Shown here one piece after another: positions 23,761 through 35,708 of a DNA stretch of 64,000 nt. The notes below the pieces were generated by a model. The model saw only the letters and a list, made by a program, of their open reading frames with translations. It made no database searches and was not told where the DNA came from. The stretch is from Benincasa hispida (taxonomy: Eukaryota > Streptophyta > Magnoliopsida > Cucurbitales > Cucurbitaceae), in assembly GCF_009727055.1 (NCBI RefSeq), contig NC_052354.1, forward strand, positions 37,438,543 through 37,502,542, read 5' to 3'. Within the stretch, counting starts at the first letter, position 1; every line of letters begins with the position of its first letter. The position numbers and the translations under genes were made by a program.

Positions 23761-25380
23761 AAAGTGATGAGAAATAGAAGGACAGTGAGGATTAATACAC
23801 AAACACAATAAAGAAAAGATGAGGCTTAAAATTAATAAAAACTACAATAATATAAGAATTAGATTAAACTTTTAACTCGGAGAAAAATTCTAATATCTAA
23901 ACTATTATTGATCTATGCCTTCCTCCACGTTTGTACTATTAGATTTAATAATTTCTATTAACAAATAATTGATAATATATAATATTTTATGCTCTAGGCT
24001 TAAAATTATTTGAACTAAGATTTAGAATCTACATTTGGCTCACTTGATCTTGACGAACCTAAACGAACCACCACCTACTCATTCATGTTCTTCAGTATTT
24101 ATATATTTGCTTCAAAAGAATTCTTAAGAGACCACTCAGCAAGAAGAGTTTCTATTATTAATGTGTCCCTAAAAGAAAAGGTCCACCACTTTAATTTATG
24201 GGACAGACTATAGTAAAATCTTCAATAATTCTCATTTAAACATTTCATATCAAGCATATGATTTCAAGAAGAATAAAAACTTTAAACTGTGCCATGTGCC
24301 AATCTTTTTTTTTTTTCAAAAAAGGATTTTTTTTTTATTTTTACTATGTTAAAAAAAAGCATTGAATTAGATTGCATTGCAATTAATCATTGCTTTTTCA
24401 AAAAGGTAATACAGATGCACCCATTTCTATGCTTCCCAACTCATCACTCACACCACCAAAAAATGAATTAAGATATCTTAAAAAAAAAAAAAATTGTCAC
24501 ATGACAAATTATGATTGGACAATTTAGTGGGACACACAAAGATAGATATGTCCGAAATACACCTAGGCATTTTTCTTCAAAAAAAAATTCTCCTTTTGCC
24601 AATGCTCTCTTTAGATTATAACAATGTAAAATGAGGGATATCCATGATTTGTAACATACTCCTAGTAGTGTCTTTTCTTATGTTGTTGAATAATGTTTAC
24701 TTCGAAAAGCTTCTTATGTTGAGATTTAAACTTATAACAATAATTCCAAAATCAACATAGATTAGTATATCTTTTTCTTTTAAAAAAAAAAAAGAATTTT
24801 AACCCTAAATTTGTTATATTGTATCAATTTCAACTAAAAACTTCTAATTTCATTACCATAAACTTTAAATTTAATTAAGTAATGCATTTTAATCCCTAGA
24901 GTCTATTTTCATTAATTCGTTTACTAATTTTAGCAAGAGAGAAAAGGTAGAAAAATCATTATATACCAATTTAGTTATACCAAAATACAATTTTTTTTTA
25001 AAAAAAAACTTTTACCAAATGCACAAATTAACCATCAAATGACTTCAAAATTTATAAATTTCATAACAAGAAAAAAAAAAAAAAAAACTCGTTGTTTTTC
25101 TCTGAAACTTTATCAACTTCACATCATACTTATGTTCTATAACTCATTAAATGCATGATAAAAAAAAATTAACAATGTCTGGAGTAAGAAATTCTTGATA
25201 TTAATTGAAACTACAATATTTTTTAAAAATTTATGATTAAAATTACAACAATTATTTAAATTTGAGAGGTAATTAATAAAAATAAAATTTAAGATTATAA
25301 TTAATAAAACTTAATAAATTTAATGTCAAAATTAACATTTTTTTTCTGAAATAGTCTCTATATTATATTTTACCTACTAA
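23761..25380. other. AT-rich DNA upstream of the IAA33 gene
   Basis: No coding sequence or known element is recognised. Poly-A and poly-T runs are frequent (for example 24308, 24480, 25070). Distal promoter elements of the IAA33 gene may lie here, but I could not identify any. Confidence 0.4.
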
Positions 25381-25452
25381 ACTAGAATTCACTAGTTCGA
25401 AGAAATGTATCGGGTCGGTTTCAGACATTTGCCCGACTTCTTTCCGACATTT

Positions 25453-25606
25453 GTGCTCTCTCTCTAAAACCATTTTTCCTCTCTCTCTCAAAATTTTTTT
25501 ATTTTTTAAAATTTTTAATTTCTTTGGTCGTCTCTCATATCCATATATATATATCATCATTTTTCTTTACCAAACAAACAAACCCAAACTCTCTCTTAAA
25601 GCACAG
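25453..25606 (+). promoter_or_regulatory. Likely core promoter and 5' UTR of the IAA33 gene
   Basis: A CT-rich tract (25453-25490, CTCTCTCTCTAAAACC then CCTCTCTCTCTC) resembles the pyrimidine patches of plant core promoters. A TATA-like run, CATATATATATAT, lies at about 25542-25554, some 55-65 bp upstream of the chosen ATG. This leaves a short 5' UTR. I saw no clear TGTCTC auxin-response element in the adjacent upstream sequence. The assignment is by position and composition only. Confidence 0.5.
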
Positions 25607-27765
25607 ATGAATGCCTTCCAGTCTCGAACCACACAATCCCCTGCAGCCGCCGCCGCTGCAGAGTGTTTCAAGATGAGGCGGTGGCCGGAGAGGAGAGTGG
25701 GTCCGCCGCAGCAGGCGGAGGGGGAGGGGGAAGAGGATTTTGCGGCGGTGATTCCGCCGGTGACGGTGGTGCTGGAAGGGAGGGCGATCTGTCAGCGGAT
25801 CAGCCTCCACAAACATGCAAGCTATGAAAGCCTGGCGAAGGCTCTGAGACGGATGTTCGTCGACGATGAAGACGGCGGAGGCGGCGGCGGTGAAAACTCC
25901 GGCGAGCGGCAGCTGGACCTGACGAACGCGGTTCCGGGTCATATTGTTGCTTATGAAGATATTGAAAATGATCTTCTTCTTGCTGGTGATCTCAATTGGA
26001 AGTTAGTAACTAATCATCCATTCCTTTTTTTCTCTCTCTCCAATTAGGTTAAAAAAATTGGGGTTTTTTTTTTAAAAAAAAATTATAATTCGTTTTGAAA
26101 ATTTTGAGGTTGCTAGTTGGCTATGAATCTCATTATTCTTTAAGTTTGTTGAGATTTGCACACTAAAACTTGATTTTTTTTTTTTTTTTTTTAAAAAAAA
26201 ACCCCTCAAATTTACCAATCATTTTTCCTTTTTTGTTTTAATTTTTAAAAATTATGCAATAGTATTTATTTCTCTAGCTTTATTGTTTTGTTATAGATTC
26301 TACTAATTTTTGTAAAAACAAAGTGAAATTTTCAAAAATGAAAAAATGTAAATTTTTATTTATTATTTTTAGGAATTGTGAATACCACACCATGAGAAAT
26401 AAAAGGAATGAAACTAACCCTTTAATTTTAAGAATGGAAAAAGTAATTTTAGAAACTTCGTTCTTTGTTGTTAAGAATTCAATTGGTCAGCTCAATTTTT
26501 TAATACTAAAAAAACTAAAAACAATAAACAAATGAGACCGGATTACACCAAGATTAAAATTTTCTTATGAAATATTATTGAATTATACTGAACTAGTGTA
26601 GGTTATAGAGTTGCAACAAAGTTCTGTGTTAATTGTTCATTAGATTTTTTCATAAAGAAAATCATATATTATTCTTTAAATTTAATTAAAAATTTGAAAA
26701 TATGTATTGAAACTAAAGAGAAATTCTTATAAATAGAAAATTCACAAAAATATTTACACTCCATAACAATAATTGTACTCTTGAAATTATATTTTAAAAT
26801 ATTTTTTTATATTTAAAAAGTCCCCAAACTAAAATCATAATCAAAGAGAAATAACTGTTGCTCAAAAAAGAAAAAAAAAAGGATTTCGAGGTTAAGAAAC
26901 CAATTTAATTTTGAAAAACATAAGACTGAAACAAAAGTCCCCTAGTAGGCTCGTAATATTGGCAGAAAATAAATTATTGGTTAAGTTAATTCCTGAACTT
27001 TTTCCTACCTATATATGGTCTCTCGATGTTTAAAATTGTCTAGATCTCTGAACAATTAATTCAATGAGATCCTTTAATAGATTCCGAATCTATATAATGA
27101 TTTTTTAAAAAATTCATGAACCTCTAAGAACTAAAGTTGAATGTTTAAGTCTCCATACGGTAATATTTCATTTTTTTAAAAAACACTAGTAAAAAATACA
27201 TAACATCACAGAAATTTATGGGTAGAGGTAGATTTATAGGCCTGGTTTTCATAAACAAAAAACCTAAGAGATCTAAGATTTCATCGGCATAAAATTTATA
27301 TATAAATTTATATATAATTGATGCATTAGTTTTTAAAAATTTTGGATTTAAAATCAGGGCGATTAGGTAATAATTTCGTTTTACGATGAATAGATTTGAA
27401 AGTAGAAGGTTGAATTCTTAACCAAAATTTCAAAAACAAAAACATGTTTTTTAAAAACTATTTTTTTAGTTTTCAAAATTTGATCTGGTTTTTTAAACCA
27501 TTGGTAAAAATTAGATATCAAATGAATAGATTTGAAAGTAGAATGATGTTTATATACTTAATTTTTAAAAAATAAAATAAAAATCTAAATAATTACCAAG
27601 GTCAAAATTATTTTTATTTCGTTTTTCTTCTCTGAAAATTTGATGTAAATAAAATAAGAATAATTAATAATATGAAATTTGTGTGACAGTGATTTTGTGC
27701 GGGTGGCGAAGAGAATTCGAATAATGCCAGTAAAAGCAAATTCAAGGAGGGGAAGAGGAAATTAA
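25607..27765 (+). CDS. IAA33: Auxin-responsive protein IAA33-like (non-canonical Aux/IAA)
   Basis: Nuclear Aux/IAA-family regulator that pairs through its PB1 (domain III/IV) region with ARFs and other Aux/IAAs. Two exons: 25607-26001 and 27690-27765. The intron (26002-27689, phase 2) has a GT donor (GTTAGT) and an AG acceptor (GTGACAG) and interrupts the GDLNW region, close to the usual last Aux/IAA intron. The product is 156 aa. Residues 1-46 are low-complexity with an Ala6 run. Domain III spans about 49-84 (VIPPVTVVLEGR, then YESLAKALRRMF) and domain IV about 107-146 (VPGHIVAYEDIENDLLLAGD, then FVRVAKRIRIMPV). There is no LxLxL EAR motif and no GWPPV degron, the hallmark of the IAA33 type, so TIR1/AFB-dependent turnover is not expected. 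The canonical PB1 lysine (VKV) is Thr here. The start beginning MNAFQ resembles the IAA33 N-terminus as I remember it. A Gly6 run lies at about 90-95. Length and order fit the family. Confidence 0.92.
27358..27607. mobile_element. hAT-like MITE inside the IAA33 intron
   Basis: The ends GATTAGGTAATAATTTCGTTTT and, on the other strand, GACCTTGGTAATTATTTAG form imperfect inverted repeats. The middle (TTTCAAAAACAAAAACATGT, TTAGTTTTCAAAATTTGATC, AACCATTGGTAAAAATTAGA) matches the copy at 19971-20248 in order. A 33-bp word, GATGAATAGATTTGAAAGTAGAA, and its near repeat AATGAATAGATTTGAAAGTAGAA occur on both sides of the centre. The right end lies about 80 bp upstream of the intron acceptor. Confidence 0.6.
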
Positions 27766-28368
27766 ATTAATATATGTGTTAAATATATATTTTATGAGAG
27801 CCATTTGTATTAATTAATATTATCTTATAATTATGATTTCTTGCACCAGAAAAAATGAAAGAAATAATAAGATTTTCCCTTTTGTTTAATGTTATACTGA
27901 ATGCTTCCATCTATGTTCACTCTAATCAAAATATTATAACCAACTTCTAAGCATAATATATTATAATATAATTATATAATTGTGTTGTGCCCTCTTTCTC
28001 TCTCTCAATTGGAAGATTCCATTATATCTCCTAATTCTTTTTAACACATTATAGTTCCTCTAGGTAGATATTTACTTCATAGTTTAGGGTTAAAAAAAAA
28101 ACATTAAAACTCTTTTTGAAATAGAGTTTGGTAACTTTTATACTTCTTCAATTTAAATATTTAAATGCCATTTAAAAGTATATATATATATATAAAACCT
28201 TTTCCCGACAATATAAAGGAGAGAGAATTAAATCTTTCACTTCGAGGTTATCGTACATATTTTATGATTTTGATAACATTTGGATGCAAAACATAGCCTA
28301 TTACATATACAATTTTCAACTATATAATAATCTAAAAAATGATAAATAAGAAAAATATATTAAAAATA
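27766..28368. other. 3' flank of the IAA33 gene
   Basis: AT-rich. AATAAT-type polyadenylation-like words occur at about 27865-27875. A (TA)n tract lies at about 28175-28192. No other gene is seen. Confidence 0.45.
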
Positions 28369-28573
28369 GGAAAATTTTTCAAAGATAGAAAAATGTCAAA
28401 CTATTTACAGAAATAGAAAAAAAAAATATTGATAGACATTGATAGACTTCTATTAGCTTCTATCAACTTCTATTAACCTCTATTAAAGAAGATTAAAATA
28501 TTGTTATATTATGTAAATAATTTTCCTTATTTTTAAATAATTTTCCTTATTTTTCTATTTTTGAAAATTTCCC
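28369..28573. mobile_element. MULE-type MITE, 205 bp, with 9-bp target duplication
   Basis: The left end GGAAAATTTTTCAAAGATAG pairs with the right end (reverse complement GGGAAATTTTCAAAAATAG). Flanks are TTAAAAATA (28360-28368) and TTAAAAGTA (28574-28582), 8 of 9 identical, as expected for a Mutator-like target duplication. The interior holds ATTGATAGACATTGATAGACTTCTATTAG and a tandem of CTTCTATTA-like words, plus a doubled TAAATAATTTTCCTTATTTTT. This is a very common cucurbit MITE type as I remember it. Confidence 0.85.
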
Positions 28574-29654
28574 TTAAAAGTAAGTAATTAATACCAAGAA
28601 GTATATATATAAAACTTTCAAAATTAAAGTAAAATTTAGATTTAGCTAAAATAATAGAGTTTAGATTGAGTTTTCTAAAGTAGCTGGTGCATTAATAAGA
28701 TAGATGAAACTAGCTTAAAAACATTTCCATTTCATGATAGCATGATTTTTAATTTCTTTGTAGAATGAAGCTACAAAGATAGATCATGAAATTATTAATT
28801 TGATCTATATAGAATATTAATGAGTTCATTAAGCTTTATTAATAAGTAGAACATAAAGAGAGCCACCCTAAGTGATTCTACAAAGTTTAAATAATTAATT
28901 TTGCAACATTTCCATCACCCACAGTTAGATTAGAAAATTGTATACGTACATTAAAAAAAAATTACGTTGTATTATTTTTGTTTATTTTTCACCTAAGAGC
29001 GAATGAAAATTTGATCTTCCAACGTTAAGAGAGATAATTAATGTCAATTAATTACCACTAATGAGTTAATTATTTTAGTTATTCATGTGCACCTACTAAT
29101 CATTTTCTTGTGTTTCTTGTTAAAAAAGATTTATGCTTACTTTAGTTAGGTTTACATTTTCTTTTGTTTGATAGATTGTACATATAGTTCATGTCTCGTC
29201 ATTTTAATTCCATCATCAAGAGATGTAATACATGCCAACTACCATTGATGGTCATTTTGTGTACTTATTAGTTATGTTATATTTTTTCATTTGATCGCTC
29301 GTACATATAGTTCATGTCTCATCGTTTTAATTCTCTAACTTTTGCATTTTTTAAGTTGAAATTAAGGAAAAAAACTGATGTTTTGGAAAGAGAATTTGTT
29401 TCTTTGTTGAGTTCAACTACATGTGGGGTGGGATTTGAACAATATTCGACCTTTGTTGAGATTATTATAATATCTCAACTAATTGTGCTATACTCAAGAT
29501 TTTTTTTAAGACTTTTATGAAGAGAGAGTGTTAGAGAGAGAAGAGCATGGATAGAAAAGTGTTTATATCAATGAGCGATAAGTAGAAGTCCTAATATAGC
29601 TAATCATTAGAACAAATTTTGGAATTTTTTTAAGAAACCAAGTTTATTATTTTT
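28574..29654. other. Intergenic DNA with a 42-bp direct repeat
   Basis: The word GTACATATAGTTCATGTCTC(G/A)TC with its TTTTAATTC tail occurs at about 29177 and about 29299, a direct repeat at about 122 bp spacing. The frame at 29314-29520 starts in the second copy and shows no recognisable domain. Confidence 0.5.
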
Positions 29655-29898
29655 CATTACAAAAGAAACTACATTTCTTGACGTTTGCAATTTTAAATAC
29701 TTGACATTACTATATAAAAATATCAAGAAATAAGTAATTTAAAAAAAAAAAAAAAGTCAAAGAAATTTTTAAAAAATGTGGAGATTGTGTGTTTTTCCAA
29801 AAAATTTTCACGCTGACTATTTGACGTTTTAAAAATGTCAAGTTTTATCTATGTTTTTTGGACATGTTCTAAATGTCAAGAATATAAGCAAATAGAAA

Positions 29899-30360
29899 TT
29901 ATTTCCTTATTATTTTTATTCTCCAAAATTTGGACCATTCACACCCAAATCGAACACAAACACCCAAATTGACCCCTTGCGATTTCACCAAACAAAAAAC
30001 GAAACCCTCAAAATACTTGAGATCTCCATGCCGTCGAAACCCTCCATGCAAAGTTGAACGTTGTTCAAGCTGCCGCCAGCCTCCTCCACGTCTAAACCCC
30101 AGACGATCAAAACTACCTTCACCCCTCTGTCGTGCGAACGTGAACGCGAAACCCTCCACGCAAATGCGAATGTGAACGTTGTTCAGGCTGCTACCTTCAA
30201 ACTTGATCGCCGGCTGATCAAACTCTACCGCCGAAACCTTCACCCTATTGTTTGAAACCTCTGGCCTCTGCCAATCGAAACCCTCACCAATGAAACCCTC
30301 CACATGAACGATTCCCTCTTCTAGTACTCTCACCTTCAAACGGTACTCTTTCATTTTCCC
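29899..30360. other. GC-richer non-coding leader with an internal duplication
   Basis: Open frames exist on both strands, but none resembles a known protein. A unit containing AACCCTCCA(T/C)GCAAA and GAACGTTGTTCA(A/G)GCTGC occurs twice (about 30010-30075 and 30150-30195). Its position near the left end of the CACTA-like element suggests an untranslated leader. Confidence 0.45.
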
Positions 30361-30404
30361 TCTTTTTCTAATGACTAATTTGGTTTGTGTCTGCTAATCT
30401 CTTC

Positions 30405-32070
30405 TGATAACTGGCAGAAATGCCAGTTATTATAAGCCTTTTATTTAGAAGAATTATGAGGGCTAACAAGTAAAAAACGTATTGATAATACTTAGAATTT
30501 GTGAAAAATTGAGTTTTACGTCAATTAGCACCTAAATCCTCACTGACCCAATATTATGCGTTATTCCATGCCAAAGTGTCTATATTTGTAGCTTTCGTAG
30601 GAATCAAACGCATGCGTTTGAAGCTAACAATCACAGACAAACGCATGCGCTGAAGCCAATCTACCGCAAAGATGACGCGGACGACAATCACATGCGTCTA
30701 ATGCATGGAAGTTGCGGTAAACACATGCGTCTAACGCAAGGAGAAAACGGTGAACAAATAGAGAATGTGGCCACGGATTGACAACCATAATAGAAGATCG
30801 CAAGATGGATAAAACGCGTTAATAACTTCAGCTGAATTCAACTCGGACGCATACCTTGGGAGTATCAACAAGATAAGGTGATGTGACAATGCCCATACTG
30901 CGATAAAAGCAGCAGTGAGCCATACCTTCATCATTACAGCTGTCGGCGTCCAAACTCTATAAATAGCCTTTGAGACCTTCATTTTAAGATATCTGAGCTT
31001 CTGCCTCAAGGCAGAAGTTTGTGATCACAGATGAGATCTTGAAAGAGATTTCCAGTGACAATTCTTCATCTCCATAACCCAGACTGAGTGACGATCGGAG
31101 CATTCGCCGAAGATAGAGCTCGAGAGAGACATCTCCACCATTCAATCATGAAACCACTGGCAGCCTTGACGCAGAGTCCTTCATCTCCCTTCTAATCTAT
31201 GTATTGTATTACATTTTAGCTTGAGATATTAAGATATTTTGTGATCAATGCAAATCTTCATTCCTGCATTGTCGTCTTCTTCATCTTCTCTATCTTTATC
31301 ATAGTTTATCTTCAGCGTTTATTTATCAAAGTCAATCGCATGCTTAATCGTGTAGCCTAGAGATAGGATGCATGTAGCAACCACTCGAGAGGTGTGTGTT
31401 GTGCGAGTATAGTGAGTTAATCCTCTTTGCTTGGTGAAAGGTTGTGGCAACACCTGTCTATAGGATGCTACATTGCTTGTCTATAAGTTAAGTAGCCGCA
31501 TCCAACTGCCTGAGAAGGTAAGGGATGGAACACATTAAGCAAAGTTCGTATTGTTTCTAGAGATAGGCATAATCTTATGCTTGACGCAACCATGCACTAT
31601 AGAAATATAGTCATACGGCTGACCACCGAGAGGTGTGATGCGTTAGTGTAACGAGTTGGGATTACTCGGGTGATTTAAGATAGTAAACATTACTATGCGT
31701 TATTGGTTGTTGTGTTTCTACTTATTCTCATTGCAAGTCTTCTATTGCTCAATCTGTTTAGTTAGGAGTAGGAGTAGTGTGTAAAACATTTAAACCTTCT
31801 TCGCTTTATTTTTATTCTTATTCATCACCTCAAACGCATCACTTCACAAATATTGTTGAGTGACAAGTCCCCATGTTCGACCTCGGATTACCCGAGAAAC
31901 TTGCGTTTGTGTTATACTTGGTGCAAACGTAAGAAAACTTGTGATAGGAATGCGTGGTCATTGCATGCTAAGATTAACACATCATCATTCCGATGCATGA
32001 CCTCAGACGCATGGGAGCAAACACATAAGTTATGTCTAACGCATGATTTCATGTTCAAACCCATCTATCC
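30405..32070 (+). repeat. Non-coding dispersed repeat, copy A, opened by a hairpin
   Basis: It begins with a perfect 10-bp-stem hairpin (30407-30430): arm ATAACTGGCA, loop GAAA, arm TGCCAGTTAT. Its body is rich in ACGCATGCGT-type words (30610-30740), then has CCTAGAGATAGGATGCATG (about 31360), then near its end TCCCCATGTTCGACC, TTACCCGAGAAACTT and GTTATACTTGG (31868-31925). Copy B shows the same landmarks in the same order. The structure suggests a non-coding LTR-type or LARD-type repeat. The right boundary is approximate, and no reading frame looks real. Confidence 0.55.
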
Positions 32071-32417
32071 TTAAATGATAAAAAATAAAACAAAACAAAA
32101 CGCATTCCTAAAATATCCCAACATCTTCCTTGCTTATGAATTTGATGTTGAACATCTTCTTTCATTTTATTTTATTCTCAACACAATTTTTATGTCCAAC
32201 ATCTTCTTTCATTTTATTCTCAATAAAATTTTGTTTCTTATTAAAAAAAAATACAAGGGATATGATGTGAGCTATTCAAAGATGGGTGGAAGAAAAATAA
32301 CATTCTAATATGAGAGATAGTTGTATAGGCTGAAAATGAAAGAACAAAGAAAGAGAATTGAAAAACAGAACAAAGGAAGAATAAGAATAGAAGAAAGGGA
32401 TAATTAATGTATGTATA

Positions 32418-34170
32418 TGATAACGGGCAGAAATGCACGTTATCATAGTGCTAAGTTCTTAAATAATGTTGGCTTGCGTTGATAAAACATGTTAAATTGC
32501 GTCCATTAAGTATCAATTTCATAATATTGCGGTCACATGCGTTCATCGTATTAGAACAGTTGATTTTTGTATTTTTGTGCAGATTATGCGATGATGCAAG
32601 GCGGAAAGGAGTTCAGTAGTTCGAAATTTCATACTTCAGTTCGCACATCTTTGTTCATAGTTTTCCTTTTGTTTTAAGGCGGATGCGAGAGAGGAAGGTG
32701 ATGCTGACAGATCATTTCGGTAAGCTTGGGAGAGCGCCAGAAGTTGCCAAAACAGAGGGAGGGCCGACGCTTGCGGAAGCAGGAATATCTTTGGAACCGA
32801 ATAGAGATTGACAGTGTAAAAGTCTCGGTTAACAAGGAATTGCTACCAGGCTCTCTACCTTTATCTTCCATTGTTATTTTGTACTCAAACTCATTTATAA
32901 AAATGGAATTTCCTTCTCTACATCTGTTCACTTTCTGTTATTTACGCATAAGTAGTTAAATCTGTTGAATGGGTTGAGAATCATTTAGCTAGCACAACTA
33001 GAGAATCTTCATTCTATGCGATTATCTTATATTATCTATGCTTCATTCGTCCATTAGAGATACTCGGGAGGGTAGTCTAAGGACAGGATCTAGGCTTTGG
33101 AAGGCCAGGTTAGAATCTAGGCCCGGAAGAGTCAGATTAGAACGTATAATCAAGAGATAGGAGCTTAGGAATAAGCACTATTTGTTATCAACACATCACA
33201 TGCATCCTAGAGATAGGATATGGAGATTGGAATTTTTTATTTTTTTTTATTTTTATGAAGAATACTAGAATAAGGAGTTTGCTTACTCCCATCCCATAAC
33301 TAGCGCATGCTTTCAATCGATATTGAGGCAGGAGAACTGCATTGCTGATATTGACCCTAAAAAAGAAACGGTAGGTATAGCTAGTCCGTGAACCTCCAAC
33401 CATCGCACTGTAAAAATAGGATAAGTTTTATCAAGAGTCATTTGGTCCTCCTAAAAAGATCTACTAAATTCATCGAGTTGTTCCAAAGAATCAAAACGGC
33501 CAGTTATTAATGGAAGGTATCCACCTATTTTCTTAATGAATGTAAGCCATAGTTGATGCAATAAGACTGTTATATCCCCCCTGACACTGGGATGTGTAAT
33601 GAAGCATCACAGCTAGAGATAGGATATGATTGTATGCAGTTACCTTGCCTTTATGCATTTTGCATCATCGCATAGGAAAAAAAATAAAGACTTAGGGATA
33701 AGCTCTATGGACACTTTTGCATTCAACACATGCATCCTAGACTTAGGAGCATCGCATTTGCATTGGAAAATGATTTGTTGTGCATGGTTGTAGCATGATC
33801 GCATAGTCTTACGCATTCCCCAGTAACGCTAGCTAAAGATCTCCTTAACCCGTTTATCCGCATACTCAGTGTATCTATCACAAAACTGACTTTTCTCAAA
33901 TCCGCCGCATTTGTATATTTTTTCATTAATGTAATCAACAAAAAATCAACAATTAATTGAGTTACCGGTTACCACAAGGTTTTCATAAAAATTACCATCG
34001 CAATCTATTTTCACAAGTCCCTGAATTCGACCCTGGACTTACCAGGAAACTCAATGGAATTTACACTTGGATTCCGTTGAGGAAACTTGAGTACACAACG
34101 CAATTTCACCATCGCATATCATCCATAATTCACTTCAACAATTCAAGCATCAGTATACTTTTTGGAGAAT
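32418..34170 (+). repeat. Non-coding dispersed repeat, copy B, opened by a hairpin
   Basis: It opens with a 12-bp-stem hairpin (32418-32445): arm TGATAACGGGCA, loop GAAA, arm TGCACGTTATCA, with one mismatch. Later landmarks parallel copy A: CATCCTAGAGATAGGATA (about 33200), and near the end AAGTCCCTGAATTCGACC, TTACCAGGAAACTC and TTACACTTGG (34010-34075). The copies are too diverged to be the two LTRs of one recent insertion. The right boundary is approximate. Confidence 0.55.
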
Positions 34171-35592
34171 TATAAAGGAAAAACCACCTACCTACCTTTA
34201 AAAGGCCGCGAGTCTGGGTTTGTTAGCCTAGTATTTAAGAAGCTTGCATTTAGCAATTTGTGTTTGAGAAAAATTTAAGGTTGGAAAATTAAGCAAGGGA
34301 CTTGAAAAATAAGTTTCTTTTTAAGCTCTTGATTTTGGCAGCAAACCCTCACCTCAAACATAGGCTAGATCAACGTATCAAAGGAAGCCAGATGCTTGAA
34401 CTTCAAGCACCAATAGGGTTTGTTGTTATCGTTCATCTGATTTACTGCACTTCCCCTCTATAATATGCTATTCAAAGAAAAAGAAACGAAAAAAGGAAAA
34501 GTAAAATAGAAATAATGAAGATGGGAAATTTTGTTTCGAGACAATGGTACTTCAGTACACAAATTTTTATTTGTCTCAATTGAAGAGCTTTTTACTTCAC
34601 TAGATTAGATACTGCATTATTTCTTGGTTTTTAAAAGTTTATTGAGTTGTATTATTCTCTTCAAATTAAACATTGACATCTTCATCTTGTATCTTTTAGA
34701 ATATGATGAGGGTGCTAAGGTGGTGTCAACCTAGTTGAGATGACCAGGTTCGCCTGTTGATCCCATTTTGCGCTGCAAAAATTCCTTCCTCCATCCTTCT
34801 ATGGCGTTCTTTAGTATTTTGGTATTCTCGAATAGTTGACTTACTCAAGTTTACCATGGCCATGGGACGTATGGTCATAGGTTCTTCGCTTCTCTATTTC
34901 CATAAGTAAGCTCCTTAGCTTTCCAATTAAATCCACAATTCTTCTCTCTCCATTCTCGCGTCTTACACAATTCTTTTTCTCCATCTCAAGAACCAATACT
35001 AAAATTTTATGTCCATGATCCACACAATAAATTTGATGATTAAAAAAAGATAAAAATGGAAGTTCAATGAAAGAGAGAATGAAAATGAAAAAACCTATTT
35101 ATTGACTATGAATTCTTTAGAACTTTATATTCTTGTGATTATTGTTGAACTGATTGGACATCATTTAATTTGCTTAATTTCCACGACTGCTTTATGATAA
35201 AATCATGAAGAATTAATATAATCACTCCACTCTTTGTTTTGATAAACTTTCCAAAAGAAAAAAGGATGAGATGTGTTATTACTATTTAGTTATCTAAGCA
35301 TTGAACCAGTAGCAGGTAGCTATGCTTTGGGAATAGGATCTTTCTTGATGTTAATATCGTGGGATGTAGGAGAAATTTACTTCCATGATTGACGATGCAG
35401 ACTTCCAAAAGGTCGAGTTTGAAAATCTTGTTGGAGGAATGGTTGCTATCCATTCAGGCTTGAAACTTAAGAACCCAACTAGCTTTTGCTTCCACTTATC
35501 ACTTCATAGCCTACAGGTTGCTTCACTCGTGTCTAATCTTTTCATCCAATAAAATGCTTAATAGATGTTAAAAATGGGTGCCCAACTATTTC
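34171..35592. other. Interior of the CACTA-like element, no gene recognised
   Basis: Moderately AT-rich sequence with short frames on both strands (for example 34841-35023 minus) that match nothing I know. It may hold decayed exons upstream of the C48 remnant, but I could not join them. Confidence 0.35.
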
Positions 35593-35708
35593 CATTGGAT
35601 TGCTATCAATTGAGCACTACTTACTACAAATGCATGTGATGATATGGTGTACTACTTAGATTCAATGAGGACAACATCACAGGTAGATATAAGATACATA
35701 ACTGACAC
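35593..35708 (+). pseudogene. C48 (Ulp1-like) peptidase exon remnant
   Basis: The frame reads HWIAIN, a TGA stop (35611-35613), ALLTTNACDDMVYYLDSMRT, then SQVDIRYITDT, followed by a GTAAGT splice-donor-like site at 35709. The HW and the LDS about 22 residues later match the catalytic His and Asp blocks of plant Ulp1/C48 cysteine peptidases, where the HW is followed by a (V/A)YxLDS motif. The Cys-containing part, which should lie downstream, was not found. C48 domains are often carried by plant CACTA and MULE transposons. The in-frame stop marks this as dead. Confidence 0.65.

Noticed and set aside
25535..25942. 135-codon minus-strand frame
   Set aside because: It is the antisense shadow of IAA33 exon 1, open because of the GC-rich codons there.
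29899..30354. 151-codon minus-strand frame and overlapping plus frames in the CACTA-like leader
   Set aside because: Both strands are open over an internally duplicated GC-richer segment. No domain is recognised.
30407..32445. Possibility that the two related repeats are the 5' and 3' LTRs of a single element
   Set aside because: They are too diverged from each other and the 350-bp interval has no PBS, polypurine tract or coding relic. Two separate copies fit better.
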